NCBI GenBank assembly: GCA_024704765.1
Contig: JAKMXF010000002.1
Span: 62,001-126,000, forward strand
DNA: 64,000 bases
Reading direction: 5' to 3'
Source of the DNA: Oopsacas minuta
Taxonomy: Eukaryota; Porifera; Hexactinellida; Lyssacinosida; Leucopsacidae
How positions within the stretch are numbered: position 1 is the stretch's first letter; each line of letters opens with the position of its first letter. This document shows positions 22,491 through 33,767 of the stretch, in pieces. A program made the position numbers and the translations under genes. The notes below the pieces were generated by a model that saw nothing but the letters and a program-made list of their open reading frames with translations, was not told the origin of the DNA and made no database searches.

Positions 22491-22876
22491 ACAAGAATAG
22501 CTCTACATCGATGTTTGAGCGTCTAAGATTCAAAACATTTTCTGGGTGACTTGACCCCAAGACCCCCATGATGATCCTGGGTACGCCACTGAACAAGAAT
22601 AGATATCTTAGCAAAATGTTCCTATATTATGTTTTGATTCCATCTAAGTACAGGAATAGTATACGTATAAGTATACCATTATAGGCTTAATGCTTTGTGA
22701 CAAGTGTAGGGATCCATGCATCTGAAAACCATTCATACATGTGAGAAGGTGTGTTCTGAATTTGGAATAACATACAAAAGCTCCGAAACTCATGAAATTG
22801 TGAATTATAGTTTGACCTGATGGGGCTTCGCCCATAATTAGGAACTGGGGCCCCCCAAACCTTAGTTACGCCACTG
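22491..22876 (+). repeat. Dispersed repeat, copy 2 (hAT-like right end)
   Basis: Matches 15173-15558 in the same orientation and ends GTTACGCCACTG, a typical hAT terminus. The left end of the parent element is missing here. Confidence 0.85.
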
Positions 22877-22959
22877 CAAGGGAGTGTCGTCTAGGTCGAT
22901 ATTGGGAACATAGAGAGGGTGGCAATGTGAAATTACACAAATAACACCATTTAGGAATT

Positions 22960-23347
22960 TTCCATGTCAAAATTAAGTCAGCTCTTCTTCTATTTTCCAA
23001 AAAAAATTAAACCGAGAATAAGTATTCAAACTCTGTATAGAAGATGGGAAACCATATTCACGCACTGAATTGTCATTTTTGGAATGTTCTCATGCCTTAC
23101 AATATCCGATTTCATAAAGTGGACCAAACAATATTGTATATCCAAGCTTTGACCTTATGAAGATCTTGTAAAGTTATAAAAATTTCAGGCGTGATACATA
23201 TATGCGTGCATTAAAATAAGCCAATAATTCTGTTTGCGCTAAACGCAATCTTTGCTACATGTTCAGAAAAGATAGTCTGTTGTCAATCCAAAGTCCCAAG
23301 TCTTTGACTAAATTGCTCTCTCCAATTATTTTTGAATCAACTAAATA
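22960..23347 (-). pseudogene. LINE ORF2, part after the reverse transcriptase core
   Basis: Reading downward from 23347 it gives LVDSKIIGESNLVKDLGLWI then DNRLSFSEHVAKIAFSANRI. This is the segment that follows the RT palm in CR1/Jockey-like elements (VKDLGV..D..L.FS.H...V...A). Further on, KIFIRSKLGYTILFGPLYEI corresponds to the (S)LVRPKLEYA..IW.P segment after frameshifts. Below about 22960 nothing is recognisable, so the 3' end is eroded or truncated. Confidence 0.85.
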
Positions 23348-24640
23348 CAGGGTACGTCAAAATTATGGTCACCCTCAATGAAAATTTAACTTGTAGTTTT
23401 AGAACTTAGATTCTTAACGGCCCATATCCTACTATTCCTATTACGAATAGCCACTTTTACTATTACTCCCACATTCAATAAAATTGCATAGATCTATTCC
23501 TGTTATTAAAATCAATTAAAAATTCATTTCTGTCTAACATCAAAATGGATGTCAAAAATATGAAATCAAACATTAGAAACCGAGCAGTAGCTATGTTGCA
23601 AGCTGGCAAAACAAAATTTTATGTTGCTAAGGAAGTTGAGAAATCGATCCGAACAATAAAAAGGTGCTTAAAGGAGAAAAGAGGTGAGAGTCTCGAACAT
23701 CGGCAGGCTGCTGGTCGTCCAAAATCACTTTCTGGAGCATCGGAGATGTTAATCTCAAAATCTTTGGGAAACGACGCCAGTCGACATGATCTTTGGCTAT
23801 GAGAATCACAGTAAGGGGGAACCCTGTCTCTAAAGAAACAATTCACCAGCATGTAACCAGTGTTGACAAAGCCAAGCAGTATAAAGGGCAAAACACCCCA
23901 TTTTGTCCGAAGTCCAGAAGGCAGGTAGACAAACGTTCTGTCAAGACAATAAAAATTGGTCAGTCAAAGACTGGAAAACGTTCTTTGGTCTGACGAATCC
24001 CCATTTCAACTTTTCCAATTAAGCAATCATCAGAATGATCGCATTTGGTTGAAAACCAATTTGAATATTCCATGTCAAAAAACAGTCAAATTTCCTCCTA
24101 AAGTGCTAAAGTGAGGTTTAGACCTCTTGATTTACAATTCCGCCTCCTATGAGGACTGATACATTTCTATGCAGCAGCATACAATGTGGAAGAAATTCTA
24201 ACAAAGGTTTGTCTACCTTCACCCAAAAGAAGAGCTTCTATAGGTACAATCTTGGAGAGAAAACATGTCCCAAGCAGGATGTGTTTCCATTAGGACACAA
24301 GAATGGTGTCGTCAGAACCTCGTTGCATTCTGGGAGAAAAAGGAATGGCCAGAAAACTCTCCAGACCTTAACCCTATCGAAGATCTTTGGTCGATTATGA
24401 CATCTAAGCTTGAAGAGAAGGCACCTGCCGTAATCTCGAGGCGCTAAAATTTCAATTGAAATTAGTCTGATCAGAGATCTGCCAGTGCTTTTGGAAAGTT
24501 TAGTGAGTGGGGTGCCTAGGCGAATTCAGAAATGTATACAGATGGGAGGAGATTATATCGGCAAATAATTAGGTCTATTAATGCATTAGTTATATTTTTC
24601 TAGTACATATAGTAAGGGGACAATAATTTTAAAACACCTC
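23348..24640 (+). mobile_element. Tc1-like element A, 1,293 bp
   Basis: The left end CAGGGTACGTCAAAATTATG (23348) pairs imperfectly with the right end, whose reverse complement begins GAGGTGTTTTAAAATTATTG. TA occurs at 23346-23347 and 24641-24642. It sits inside the LINE reverse-transcriptase gene. Confidence 0.85.
23545..24447 (+). pseudogene. Tc1-like transposase A, broken
   Basis: From the ATG at 23545 the N-terminus reads MDVKNMKSNIRNRAVAMLQA then a helix-turn-helix part (VAKEVEKSIRTIKRCLKEKR, AAGRPKSLS). The first catalytic site is visible as LWSDESPFQL near 23990. The second is damaged; where QDGAP.HTA is expected the frame reads QAGCVSIRTQEWC. The C-terminus is NSPDLNPIEDLWSIMTSKLE with the glutamate of DD34E in IEDLW. 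At least four frameshifts or stops occur, including TGA at 23800-23802. The family member would be about 340 residues when intact. Confidence 0.9.
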
Positions 24641-25315
24641 TAAGGCAGCCTAGGGTTTGACTTTCCAATATATAATACTTGACATTTATCAAGATTTAAG
24701 ACATACAGTTCAACTCTGACCAGTTAGAAATATACTACTTGATAAAGATAACCGACATTCAACAGAATGTGAATTGCAGTATAGCTTAATATCGCCAGCA
24801 AAAGATGAAACATGTGTAAGATCGTCCAGTTTAAACAAACTATATTCAGAGCTTGAAGGAAGGTCATAAGTATTTATAATAGAGAATATAGGGCCTTATC
24901 AATCCTTGTGGAACACCACTCGAGACCCTGGTCCAGTTTGAGAAAGATTTACCAATTCTAACTCATTTCCTTCCAGATAAATTTGATTTTAACCAATTCA
25001 AAGATTTCCCCTTACACCAATATATTCCAGCTTGTCTATTAGTATATTTTGTTAAACTTTATCAAAAGCTTTCGCGAATTCCATATAGACAACGTCTAAA
25101 GGCAACCCCTTGTCAATTGCATACGTCCATTCCTCAATTACTTCTACTAACTGATTACACATGATTTTTTAGGCAAGAACCCATGCTGTTTGACTTGAAT
25201 TATGTTTTGCTGAGTAGGTTTGATGATATTCTGAAATATTTTGACCACCATAGATGTTAGGGGATCAGGTCTATAATTCTCGGAAGAACACGTGAACCTT
25301 TTTGAGGTATAGGTA
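24641..25315 (-). pseudogene. LINE ORF2, reverse transcriptase palm
   Basis: Reading down from 25313: SSENYRPDPLTSMVVKIFQN, VKQHGFLPKKS, then VVYMEFAKAFDKV (the FDxxKAFDxV motif with the first catalytic aspartate replaced by E). Then come the SGVPQGL region and FAGDIKLY. The YADD/FADD box therefore reads F-A-G-D, so its first aspartate is replaced by glycine. Multiple stops occur. The end at 24641 is the TA where Tc1 element A inserted. Confidence 0.88.
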
Positions 25316-26643
25316 CAGTCTGACACGACATTATCTACAATTTTCAAATTGTTTCCTAAGAACCCGTAATATTGCAAAAGCACGAAATTGATATATCTCG
25401 ATCAATTTACATAAACAATATAATACATGGTTTTGTTAGTTCAAGATTTTTTGATTTTTTACATCATTTCTTTGATTTTATCGCATCATCCTTGGTGATT
25501 ACTGAGTATTTATCCCTATTCTGTGGTGAACTATAATTCTTCCAAATAAATGCAAGAAGCCAAAAGTCAAGAGGTTTCGGAGTTCTTAAAATTGAAAACA
25601 ACTATAAAGTCAATTGCAAAGCGATGTGGAGTTTCTTTGAAGACCGTGTATAATGTCAAAGCTACAGTGTCAGATTCCAAGAATTTGAAGCATCGAAAAG
25701 AAGCTGGTAGACCGATGAAATGCCTAAAAATAGCAAGATATCTCTTGCAGCCAAGCTCCGAAAAAATCCACGAGTATCTGTAAGAAGGATAGCAATTGAA
25801 TTTCAGGTCACTCAGGATTTAGATATATCTAGAGAGTCGGTACGGAGGACAATAAAGAGTATGGGGCTTTCTAAGAAAGTTCCGATCAGAGGGCCGGGAA
25901 TCACTCACCAGAAAGAGAAAATACGTGTCGATTGGGCCAAGGAACATAGGAATATTCACTGGCACCAGATAATATTCACAGATGAATGTTCTATCTGGCT
26001 AAATCAGGGTAGAATTCGAATGTGGACAAGAGGTGAACGACCAACCCTCAATATTCCACGGCATACTCCCAAAGTACACATTTGGGGAGGAATTTCTGCT
26101 CCAGGTACCGCCCCAGTAAAGGTATTCAAGCATAACTTTAATTCAGAACATTATTGTAATGTTTTAAATGAAGTTCTGTTTCAGATTTCAGAAACATTAT
26201 ACCCTGATGGCTGGAAATTGCAAGAGGATAATTCGAGTATCCATACATCAAAGTTTTCATGTGGTTTCAAAGAGACAGACCGTGTTAGAAGCTAGACTGG
26301 CCTCCCAATAGCCCGGATCTCAGCCATATCGAGAATTTATGGGGTGCACTGAAGCACAGAATAATGGTCAACGCTCCAAAGACAATTGAAGAAGTGGAGA
26401 GTATAATATATTCTCAGTGGGAAACGTTTGAAACTGATTTTCTTTCTAGTTTCACAAGTTCTATGAAAAAGGTGTGATCTGGTAACTGCCTCGGGTGGAT
26501 AAAAGATTAACTATTAGTAACATTATTGTTTTAGGTAATATCTATCACTCCTATACAAGAAATGTATCGTCAATTTCTTTAGTAATCAATGCTAAATTGG
26601 ATCATAGTTAATTTATAATTGTAAATAATTTCGTGTCAGACTG
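25316..26643 (+). mobile_element. Tc1-like element B, 1,328 bp
   Basis: The left end CAGTCTGACACGACATTATC (25316) pairs with the right end, whose reverse complement reads CAGTCTGACACGAAATTATT. TA lies at 25314-25315 and 26644-26645. The inverted ends extend at least 30 bases with few mismatches. Inserted in the LINE just before the NYRP motif of the reverse transcriptase. Confidence 0.92.
25550..26477 (+). pseudogene. Tc1-like transposase B, nearly full length
   Basis: The N-terminal part starts MQEAKSQEVSEFLKLKTTIK with a helix-turn-helix (SIAKRCGVSLKTVYNVKATV) and an AGRP motif. A frameshift near 25725 leads to the long second frame SKISLAAKLRKNPRVSVRRI. The catalytic motifs are IIFTDECSIWLN (first D), QEDNSSIH (second D) and DLSHIENLWG (E), with the DD34E spacing. 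A second shift near 26290 separates the second aspartate from the glutamate. The C-terminus is FETDFLSSFTSSMKKV, stop at 26477. Only two frameshifts are evident, so this copy is younger than element A. Confidence 0.92.
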
Positions 26644-26645
26644 TA

Positions 26646-27010
26646 CTGTATCCATCCATTTCAAATCGTTTTGGGAAGATTCCCGCTTGTATGCGATTGG
26701 AAAAGATAATGTATAAAGGAAAAGCTAAAAATTAGAGTACATTTTTAATAATTTGGGATGAATACAATCCGGACCTGGTATTTTGATACCAATAATAGTT
26801 CCAACTGCTGCAGTACCATTTCTTCAGCTAGTTCCAAATCAAATACATGGTTTACGATATATAATAGAGGAGCTTTGAAAGCTCCCCTCTCTCCTGGAGA
26901 GTTGAAAACGGATGAGAAGTGCTTGGAAAACATATTAGCTAATTGTGATTCACTAGTTAATTTGCAAAATGAGTCCATTAGAGAAATATTGTGATTTGTA
27001 TCAATCATCT
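26646..27010 (-). pseudogene. LINE ORF2, linker and start of reverse transcriptase
   Basis: Reads MIDTNHNISLMDSFCKLTSE, LANMFSKHFSSVFNSPGE, LELAEEMVLQQLELLLVSKY, then a shifted GPDCIHPKLLK-like stretch and AGIFPKRFEMDGYS. This is the classic stretch between endonuclease and RT (F..F..VF...., G.D.IP..LLK, G.FP..WK). The last codon joins across Tc1 element B to the NYRP part. Confidence 0.85.
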
Positions 27011-28009
27011 GCTGCTTAGCGTAGGGAATTTCTTGATATTTAGGGGTGTGTTAAGATTTAGAGATGTAATAGTAGGTGATAATTTTACCTTTGGACCCTT
27101 CCCTGTGATATCTCAGTCATTCTGCTTGGAGGTATCTTCAATCACAGCATTTCCTCTCCTATTGCAACGTTTGCGAGGTTCTTCGGAAACTTCTCTCCTT
27201 AACTCGGTTCATAGATCATTCTGAAGAATTCTCTCCTCCTGTGCAAGGTCCGGTTTCAAATACACCTTGCTATATCTAGAGTGGTTTTAAGCTTATGGCC
27301 ATTAGCGACTAAGCTTTCCCTAGTGAGTTTAAAATCCAGCTTATCCTCACCGGTTTAGGTTTGTCATCTTCACGAACTCTCCCTAGTCAGCAAATATCAA
27401 CCACTTTATGTTTCTCCTCAATCACTCCGCAATAGCTAAGTACTCTTTTGAACAATCCTGAAGTTCAATGCTTTCTGAGAAACCATGAACAATAATGTTT
27501 TTTCACGCTTCTTCATCTCATTCTCTTTGTACGCAGCAGTCTTTCGATTAACTTCCTCTTCCTTCAATAGACTTGATCATCCTCCCTCTGAGGCAGCCTT
27601 AGAGTAAGATAAGGGGTAAGTAGAATTTTCTCTCAATGAAGCACACTCTCTTCAACTTTATTATTTAGTTGAGCTAAAGTAATGGTAAACGTTGTTACGC
27701 AGACACGTAGCTCTACTTCTCTATTAGCAATAAGCTCATTTTTTGATTGTTCCTTGTCCGAGCAGACAATATACTAAGCTTCAAATCTGACTTGGAGAAA
27801 GAATTTAATTTATCTTCCGAAGCCTTATTCAACGAATTTAGCCATTTAGCTAACTCATCTACACCCTAATCGCTTGACAATGGAATCCTGACTATGAGGC
27901 CATTACTATCCACACCGGCATGATTCTTCTTGGTCGTTGATCTAGGGGAAGTAGTCGCAGGAATCTTCTTCTTTCCTCTGTCTTGTGTTCTTTCACCCTC
28001 ATTAGACAT
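27011..28009 (-). pseudogene. LINE ORF1 remnant
   Basis: The start codon at 28009 opens MSNEGERTQDRGKKKIPATT. Further on, in several frames, come YCGVIEEKHKVVDIC, LGRVREDDKPKPVRISW, then LTRESLVANGHKLKT and KPDLAQEERILQNDL. This matches the RRM-like ORF1 proteins of non-LTR elements (V....RLG......RP..V.......R...L......L.......I..DL...ER). About ten stops and shifts are present. It joins directly to the ORF2 linker, so the endonuclease region has been deleted. Confidence 0.75.
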
Positions 28010-29540
28010 AACGATAAAAGTTTGTAACTTGTTCATGAAAGTTTTATTGAAGTTTTATAAAACTAATTGCTATAAGTTTTTATATGAAAGATTTGTAAAG
28101 TTTTAGTAAGGGCAAACCGATGTGACGCAATCAAGAATATGCCAATATTGGTCATTATTAAGATAACACAATAATGATTAGAGAAATCGTATCAAAATGT
28201 ATTACAATGACATGTTTTTATGTTCGGAATTGATTGAATAAGCTAGAAGATCCCCAGGGCTGATCTTTGGCATCTAGGGTAATTTTTCGCCTGGCTGGGA
28301 CATGTTTGAGTCTGGGAGGAAAATTCACGCCTATTTCGAAATTATGACCTAATTTAAACCTTTTGAGATAATCGATACATCTCAGCATTTACCATTGCTC
28401 AGCCAATAAATATTAAGCAGTTTGAAATTTAAATCATAGTTACACCTCATTATGTCAAATTTCCTGATGTCATGAATTTACCAAAAATGAAAAGTAATTA
28501 TGGAAATATTAAGTAATTATGACTCTACAACAAAAACCAATTTTTGATAATTTCATATATCTCGAGGTACGAAGTTCCGACATCAGTAACCAAAAGCCAC
28601 ATAGCAGCTCCAGTATTACTACATAAGGCCGCGGCCAAAGTGTTAAGTTCGTAACGAAAAGGAACACGATCATTTTAGCACTTCGTTTTAACTATTCCCG
28701 CACCCTAATAAAGATTTCAGCACCTTTTGACGCCATAAAATGACACACTTTCTCCACAGTATTCTGGAAGATGGAATTTGGTTGTACCATGGAGGATAAC
28801 AAATTTAGAGTTGAGTATACCAAAGTTATGTACCTGTACCTGTTATCGGATCAATATAAAATTTCACTGTGTTTCTGGATCGTGTAGATTATAAAAATGC
28901 AATGAAATACGAACATAATGTATATAGGGGAAAATAAAGAAAATTTTCGGAGCCTCAGTTATACGATTTGTGGAATATTTAAAATGATTTTCATCTATAT
29001 GCTTGAAATACCTTGATGTATCTATTAAGTGCATAGATTGTGTATATCAGGACCGTGTCCATGAAAATCAAGTAGTCCGGTTGGATACTGCACAAATAAG
29101 ACAAAGTGGTCATGTTAACTTGTACAACTGAACCAATTGGTGACATATTAGAAATATGCTAGCAAAATCGGTCAGGTTGAAACCTACCAACCGTGCCGAT
29201 GGCTACGACTTTCAGTATAGTATATATATTATATAAAAGTGTGACTATAGCCACTGCTATAATTCTAGGCAATAATAATATTTAATATCCTTCCAGAGGT
29301 GGGTTAAAAGTATACCTAGAACGCCAGGAGGATCTTAATCGATCTCAGATAGTAGTTACGTGTTGAGATCAGGTCATTAATATTTCGGATTATAATCATA
29401 CGCATGTCACAAAGAAATACAAGAAAAAGATTGTTAACTAAGAGCTTACTATATTACAATGCTCGGCTCAATGTGACTTGTTAAATACCTTTAATTAACA
29501 ATTAGATGAATCCCAACCATAACCTGAGAAACCTGCCTAA
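28010..29540. other. Gene-free stretch with a dispersed repeat
   Basis: Contains the first copy of a dispersed repeat (28636-28760); otherwise AT-rich with no gene recognised. The first bases may be the LINE 5' untranslated region. Confidence 0.4.
28636..28760 (+). repeat. Dispersed ~125-bp repeat, copy 1
   Basis: Shares CACTTCGTTTTAAC, TTCCCGCA and CAGCACCTTTTGACG with 31965-32092 and, less well, 56374-56475. Non-coding; origin unknown. Confidence 0.7.
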
Positions 29541-29636
29541 GTGGTCAGGTTAACTTAACCAACCTGACTGGGTAATGAGGTTAACTTGACCAACCTGAGT
29601 GAGTGGTCAGGTTAGCCTAACCAACCTGACCAGCGG
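29541..29636. repeat. Three tandem 32-bp palindromic units
   Basis: Each unit is built as GTCAGGTTAACTTAACCAAC followed by CTGAC, so the outer GTCAGGTT and AACCTGAC form an inverted pair inside every unit. The three units start near 29541, 29573 and 29605. A related GGTCAGGTTGAAACC lies near 29170. Confidence 0.7.
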
Positions 29637-30057
29637 CCACGGCCCTGTATATGCATTGTCAATTTTGATACAATACCACCCACTGGGGGATATTAAACAA
29701 TCCGTCGCGGAACTTATTGGAAGAAAAGTTAGTTTGATTTACAAATTATTCGTCAAGTTAATTGTTAGAATCCACAAATGAGCATAAAAACTGGAAAAAT
29801 CATTTAGTTATTTTCTTATGCCACGTTGTTACTACCCACAACAATTGAATAATGATTACTACTGAAAATATTCCCACCTGCCAATAACTCGGCCTATAAT
29901 CGAACTTCTAAAGAAGTTATTGTGCTGATCTTCTCAAATAATATATTAGAGATCCAAAGTACAGTAGACCCTATCAAATCCGGACCACGTTGTTCGTACC
30001 TTCGCTAATCTGGACAGGGCTGAAAGATTCTACATTGATTGGAAATTTGTCTTAAAC

Positions 30058-30946
30058 TTAATCGCTTGACACAATTTTTCAATTCGTCAACTTAATAATC
30101 ACTGTTTATGGTTGTCTTCTCAGGCAACCAGTCAAGGTGTATAATTCCTTCCCTATCTCAAAATACTGTTGCCATTCTCTTCCCCGTTGATTTTGTGGGT
30201 TTACCTTGATGGGTACAGGTTCATCACGTCTCTTCCACTGTTCGATTAGGTTTTGCTCTCTGATTCATAATAATGAAACCAAGTTTCATCCCCCGTCACT
30301 ATACGATCCAAAAAGTCTCCCTCTGCCTTGTATCTTGAAAGTAATTCTTTGCTAACTCTGACCCTTTCGCGTTTTTGTTCTTTCGAAAGAAGTTTTGGGA
30401 CCCAACGTGTAGTTACCTTTGACATTTCCAGATCTTCAGTGATAATCGAGTGTAGTGTCACTTTTATATGCCTACCTCTCTTCTAACTCTCTCAGGGTTA
30501 TTCGTCTGTCCTCATCCAAAATTGTTTGGACCCTCTCGACACTACTGCGGTTTTTGGAGGAAGTTGGACTGCCTGGACGAGGATCATCGTGGAGTTCCTC
30601 ATCGCCATTATCAAAACGTTCGATCCATCTATATATGGTGGCTTTCGAAGGATGTTCATCACCAAAAATATCCTGCATTTCACGAAGAATGTATGAGCCA
30701 GTCTTCCTCTTTTCCACAGGTACCAAATTATTTGTCGTCTAACTTCTTTGCCAAAATCTATTAGTTGAAAAAAGTAGCCTATACAAATGAAACTTTATAC
30801 TGAAGAATATGCTAGTAGAGCAAAGACTATATTGTATAGAAGTTAGACAATCAAGTTAGGCTTGTAATCTGATATTAAGTTTAGAGCTGTAACACCTAGA
30901 ATATGAATTCGATGCATTAGTTTCATTACTTATTGAACAACACTTG
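30058..30946 (-). mobile_element. Mariner element, truncated
   Basis: The 5' end is intact (reverse complement of 30920-30946 starts CAAGTGTTGTTCAATAAGTA) with TA at 30947-30948. Sequence follows the mariner at 13297-14588 very closely up to about 30058, then similarity stops. The 3' third, including the second and third catalytic aspartates and the right terminal repeat, is missing. Confidence 0.9.
30150..30770 (-). pseudogene. Mariner transposase N-terminal two thirds
   Basis: Frames from 30726 give YILREMQDIFGDEHPSKATI then YRWIERFDNGDEELHDDPRP and end at LEER followed by a stop (30472). A shifted frame continues with TLHSIITEDLEMSKVTTRWV. It then reaches DFLDRIVTGDETWFHYYESE, so the first catalytic aspartate is intact here, unlike in the other copy. 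The frameshift after LEER and the one near the WKRG codons are also present in the copy at 13.3 kb. Confidence 0.9.
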
Positions 30947-31136
30947 TAGATCTTGGTGCTGTACAATTTGCAAGAGAGTATGGTCGGGGGCACATATATT
31001 CACAGGAGCAACTTGGTCTATTTTGGTGGTACGCGCCCACTTTAGAAATTTGGTACTCACCCAGATTTGACTCCACGATGATACAAAAAAGTATAGTGTG
31101 GGCTGGCACATGGTTGTCAAGTCTCACGGATTTCAA

Positions 31137-31428
31137 ACGTGTCTCACTTTAACATTAAAGGTTACAACCATAGACTCTTTAAATAGATGGCCTAGTATCT
31201 GGCAATCTTAGATTAGGGAACTTGGACCCATGTATTATGATGCAGCTTTGCGTTGTTGCGTCATAAAAATGGCAGTTCCTAGCACTACCGGCCACTCTAA
31301 GCAGCTCGTGTTGCTGTATAATGAATTTCTTCAGGTTCGTAGCCAGGGGCAGGTAGGACCATGGCACCAACTGTAATTCTTATGTCCTTACCACATTTTC
31401 TCATCTCTTTCGCCCTGAATATATTATA
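31137..31428. other. Gene-free stretch
   Basis: Nothing recognised. Confidence 0.35.
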
Positions 31429-31814
31429 CAGTCAAACTTGTCAATTATGGTCACCGATTGGACTAGCCAAAAGTGACCGTTATATACACGTGGCCGCGAT
31501 TGAAAGGTTGCCGTTACAGACAGGTATGGTAGTAATTTGAAATTATTGGCCTTTATGTAGAAAAGGTGTCTATTAACACAGGTTACAGATATATATGATA
31601 ATAGAATGGACATGTTTAATGATGGCATCCACGAAATTGTCAAAGATGGACTTTATGGGAGGTAACCGCTATATAAAGTGGCAGTTATAGACAGTTTTAG
31701 CGCCATTAAGGGACCAAAAATGGTGGCCGCTACACAGAGGTCATTATAATGGGAATAAGGGGGACTGTTTTATGTGGCTGCTATGTGCATGTGACCGTTC
31801 AGCAGTTTGACTTG
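31429..31814. mobile_element. MITE related to 12416-12842
   Basis: Left end CAGTCAAACTTGTCAATTAT after TA (31427-31428); right end is the reverse complement of CAAGTCAAACTGCTGAACGG. Repeated GGCCGC / GTGACCGTTA motifs lie inside. A small fragment of the same kind lies at 57850-57900. Confidence 0.65.
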
Positions 31815-31964
31815 ATATAATCTGTTAATTTGTCATAGACTACTACAGTAGAATCTCCCAAAGTGGAGCGTCGAGGAAGTCCAGATTTTTCTTACAGTAT
31901 GATTACCCAACTTTGATGAAAATTGTATTTTAGTTTACGCAATCATTAGCCAGTTACGTGCGAA

Positions 31965-32092
31965 CTGTTACATTCGTAAAGAAAAGGAACTCTAATATTT
32001 TCCACTTCGTTTTAACCAATTCCCGCAACAAACCGAGATTTTGGCACCTTTTGACGTCATAAAACTACACATTTCCCTGCCATATTCGGTTA
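31965..32092 (+). repeat. Dispersed ~125-bp repeat, copy 2
   Basis: Best match to 28636-28760, sharing CCACTTCGTTTTAACCAATT and GGCACCTTTTGACGTCATAA. Orientation is the same. Confidence 0.7.
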
Positions 32093-32502
32093 ATTACAAA
32101 TTTTGTCTCTATGAACATTTAATGTCATGTCAAGATGGCAGAATATTCTTCGATTATTTAATACCAGCGCGCTGCGCCATAGCTTAATACCTCAGGTTAG
32201 CAATTTGGACAGTGGGAAATTTTGAGTAGTCATGATGACGAAATAATCCCATGGTGAGTTTCTATTTGGTCAGAATCATGACGTCAGGACATTTGTCACA
32301 TTGAGGGGTACCTGTGATTCAAATCTCAAAGTCATTCGGAAATTCCAGAATATATTTAATTTCTGAATGAACAGTGGACATACGGATGCACCCCACACGC
32401 AGTAAAATTCTTTTCGAAAACTTTTATATCCGAAGGCCGCAGTCCGCCCACCATTGATTTTAACTTATCTTATAGCCTATTCTCATCGTAACCAGTGTCC
32501 AG

Positions 32503-33200
32503 AGCAATGGTTCTCAAACTTTTATAAATGATATTTGCTCCACTTTTAATTTGGGAATGTACTTACGGTTCCATGGAGTTATCAACAGAAACATTCTAAC
32601 AATACATTTGTTTACCTTCTTCATACTGAGAATTATGACAAAAATAGTCTGTACTACATCTAAAACTTATTACCAACCATTTTAGTCACAATTAGACAAA
32701 TACTGTTGCTATTTTGTTTTTTTTTTATGATATTCCTCATTTAGATTTTCTCAATTTTTGCCACTCTACAAAAATCCTATGCCTGCACTAGCTTCAAAAT
32801 TTCCAAGTGTCTATTGTGGCTTACCGTAATTACTCATAGATTAGCCTGGCAATTATATATTTAGCTTTTCTCAAAGAATTTTACCATGTTTAACATCGGT
32901 AGTATTTGAAAAATATCTGGTTTTTAGACCATTTTCAGTTAGCATTGTTGAAACCCTTTTCCTTTTTTGTGTTTTTATTTGGTGTAAATTCAAATGTATT
33001 TCATTTTTGTATTCATAATATAATCATTTAAGTATACTTAAAGATATTTCAGACTAATAAACTAGAATCATCTATGGTGTGATATAACCGATAGTAAGAT
33101 GAGTTAACTTAAAATATCCTACTCTATAAAAGGCTAAATGTACATTTGTTTTTATATAATCTCGCGGTTCCGCGGACTTCTGTATGGGAACCACTCCTCC
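32503..33200. mobile_element. Possible non-autonomous hAT element
   Basis: The left edge reads CAATGGTTCTCAAACTTTTA and the right edge is the reverse complement of GAGTGGTTCCCATACAG. Both resemble the (C)AGTGGTTCTCAAAC ends of hAT MITEs. A convincing 8-bp duplication is not seen. A similar right end, GTTTGAGAAGCACTG, lies at 42461-42479. Confidence 0.4.
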
Positions 33201-33767
33201 AGGGACAAATTTTCTTGGACAAGTGGGAGGTCGGAAAATGGCCCTTGTGTAGCAATTATCACATAAAATAAGTAAGATAAGACTCTGAAGTTTTCAACAT
33301 AATGTGAACATGAAATAGCGAGTACCGTCTTAGTTCCAATATTTGCTCCCTGAGGCTCCTAAAAATTATTAACTGCTTAAACTGAATCGTTATTCCTTTT
33401 TATTTTGGTCAATCTACTGTTTGAAAGGGTAAATACACATAATGCAAGCACATAGGTATGATTATATCAAAATTATCTTGCTTACAATAATCGCAACTTC
33501 ACTCTTAATTAGGGTGTACCGGTACAAAATCCGAAAATTTTTGCGCAATAATCTTATCTTGTATATTTTCAATAAGTCGCCTTTTTACTGTAGCTGTACT
33601 CTTTGAGATGAATCGTAGTTATGAAGTGACGAACATACGGTTGTCGTGCATCGATCTTGGAAGTGATGCTTGCTAGTTTACACAAATTCCAAAATTGTAA
33701 ATTTGATATTTTACAAAGATTTCTCATTCCAAATTTACTGTTTTATCATATCTTTAGCACTTATAGC
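33201..33767. other. Region upstream of the ROMO1 homologue
   Basis: No gene is recognised. TTTTATCATATCTTTAG (ending near 33755) would serve as a 3' splice site, so an untranslated or short coding exon could lie upstream. Confidence 0.35.

Larger units (their letters stand above)
22960..28009 (-). mobile_element. Non-LTR retrotransposon interrupted by two Tc1 elements
   Basis: One LINE lies on the minus strand from an ORF1 start at 28009 to about 22960. It is cut at a TA by a Tc1 at 25316-26643 and again by a Tc1 at 23348-24640. Taking out each insert with one TA copy restores a continuous reverse-transcriptase reading frame across both joints. The endonuclease part between ORF1 and the reverse transcriptase is missing. 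CR1/Jockey-type is likely from the RT motif wording, but the clade is not certain. Confidence 0.85.

Noticed and set aside
29970-30057. CAGTAGACCCTATCAAATCC as a pogo element end
   Set aside because: No inverted partner or TA-bounded unit could be found, so no element is called.
30949-31136. DNHVPAHT-like peptide on the minus strand suggesting another mariner piece
   Set aside because: The match is a few residues only and no second motif in the expected order was found.
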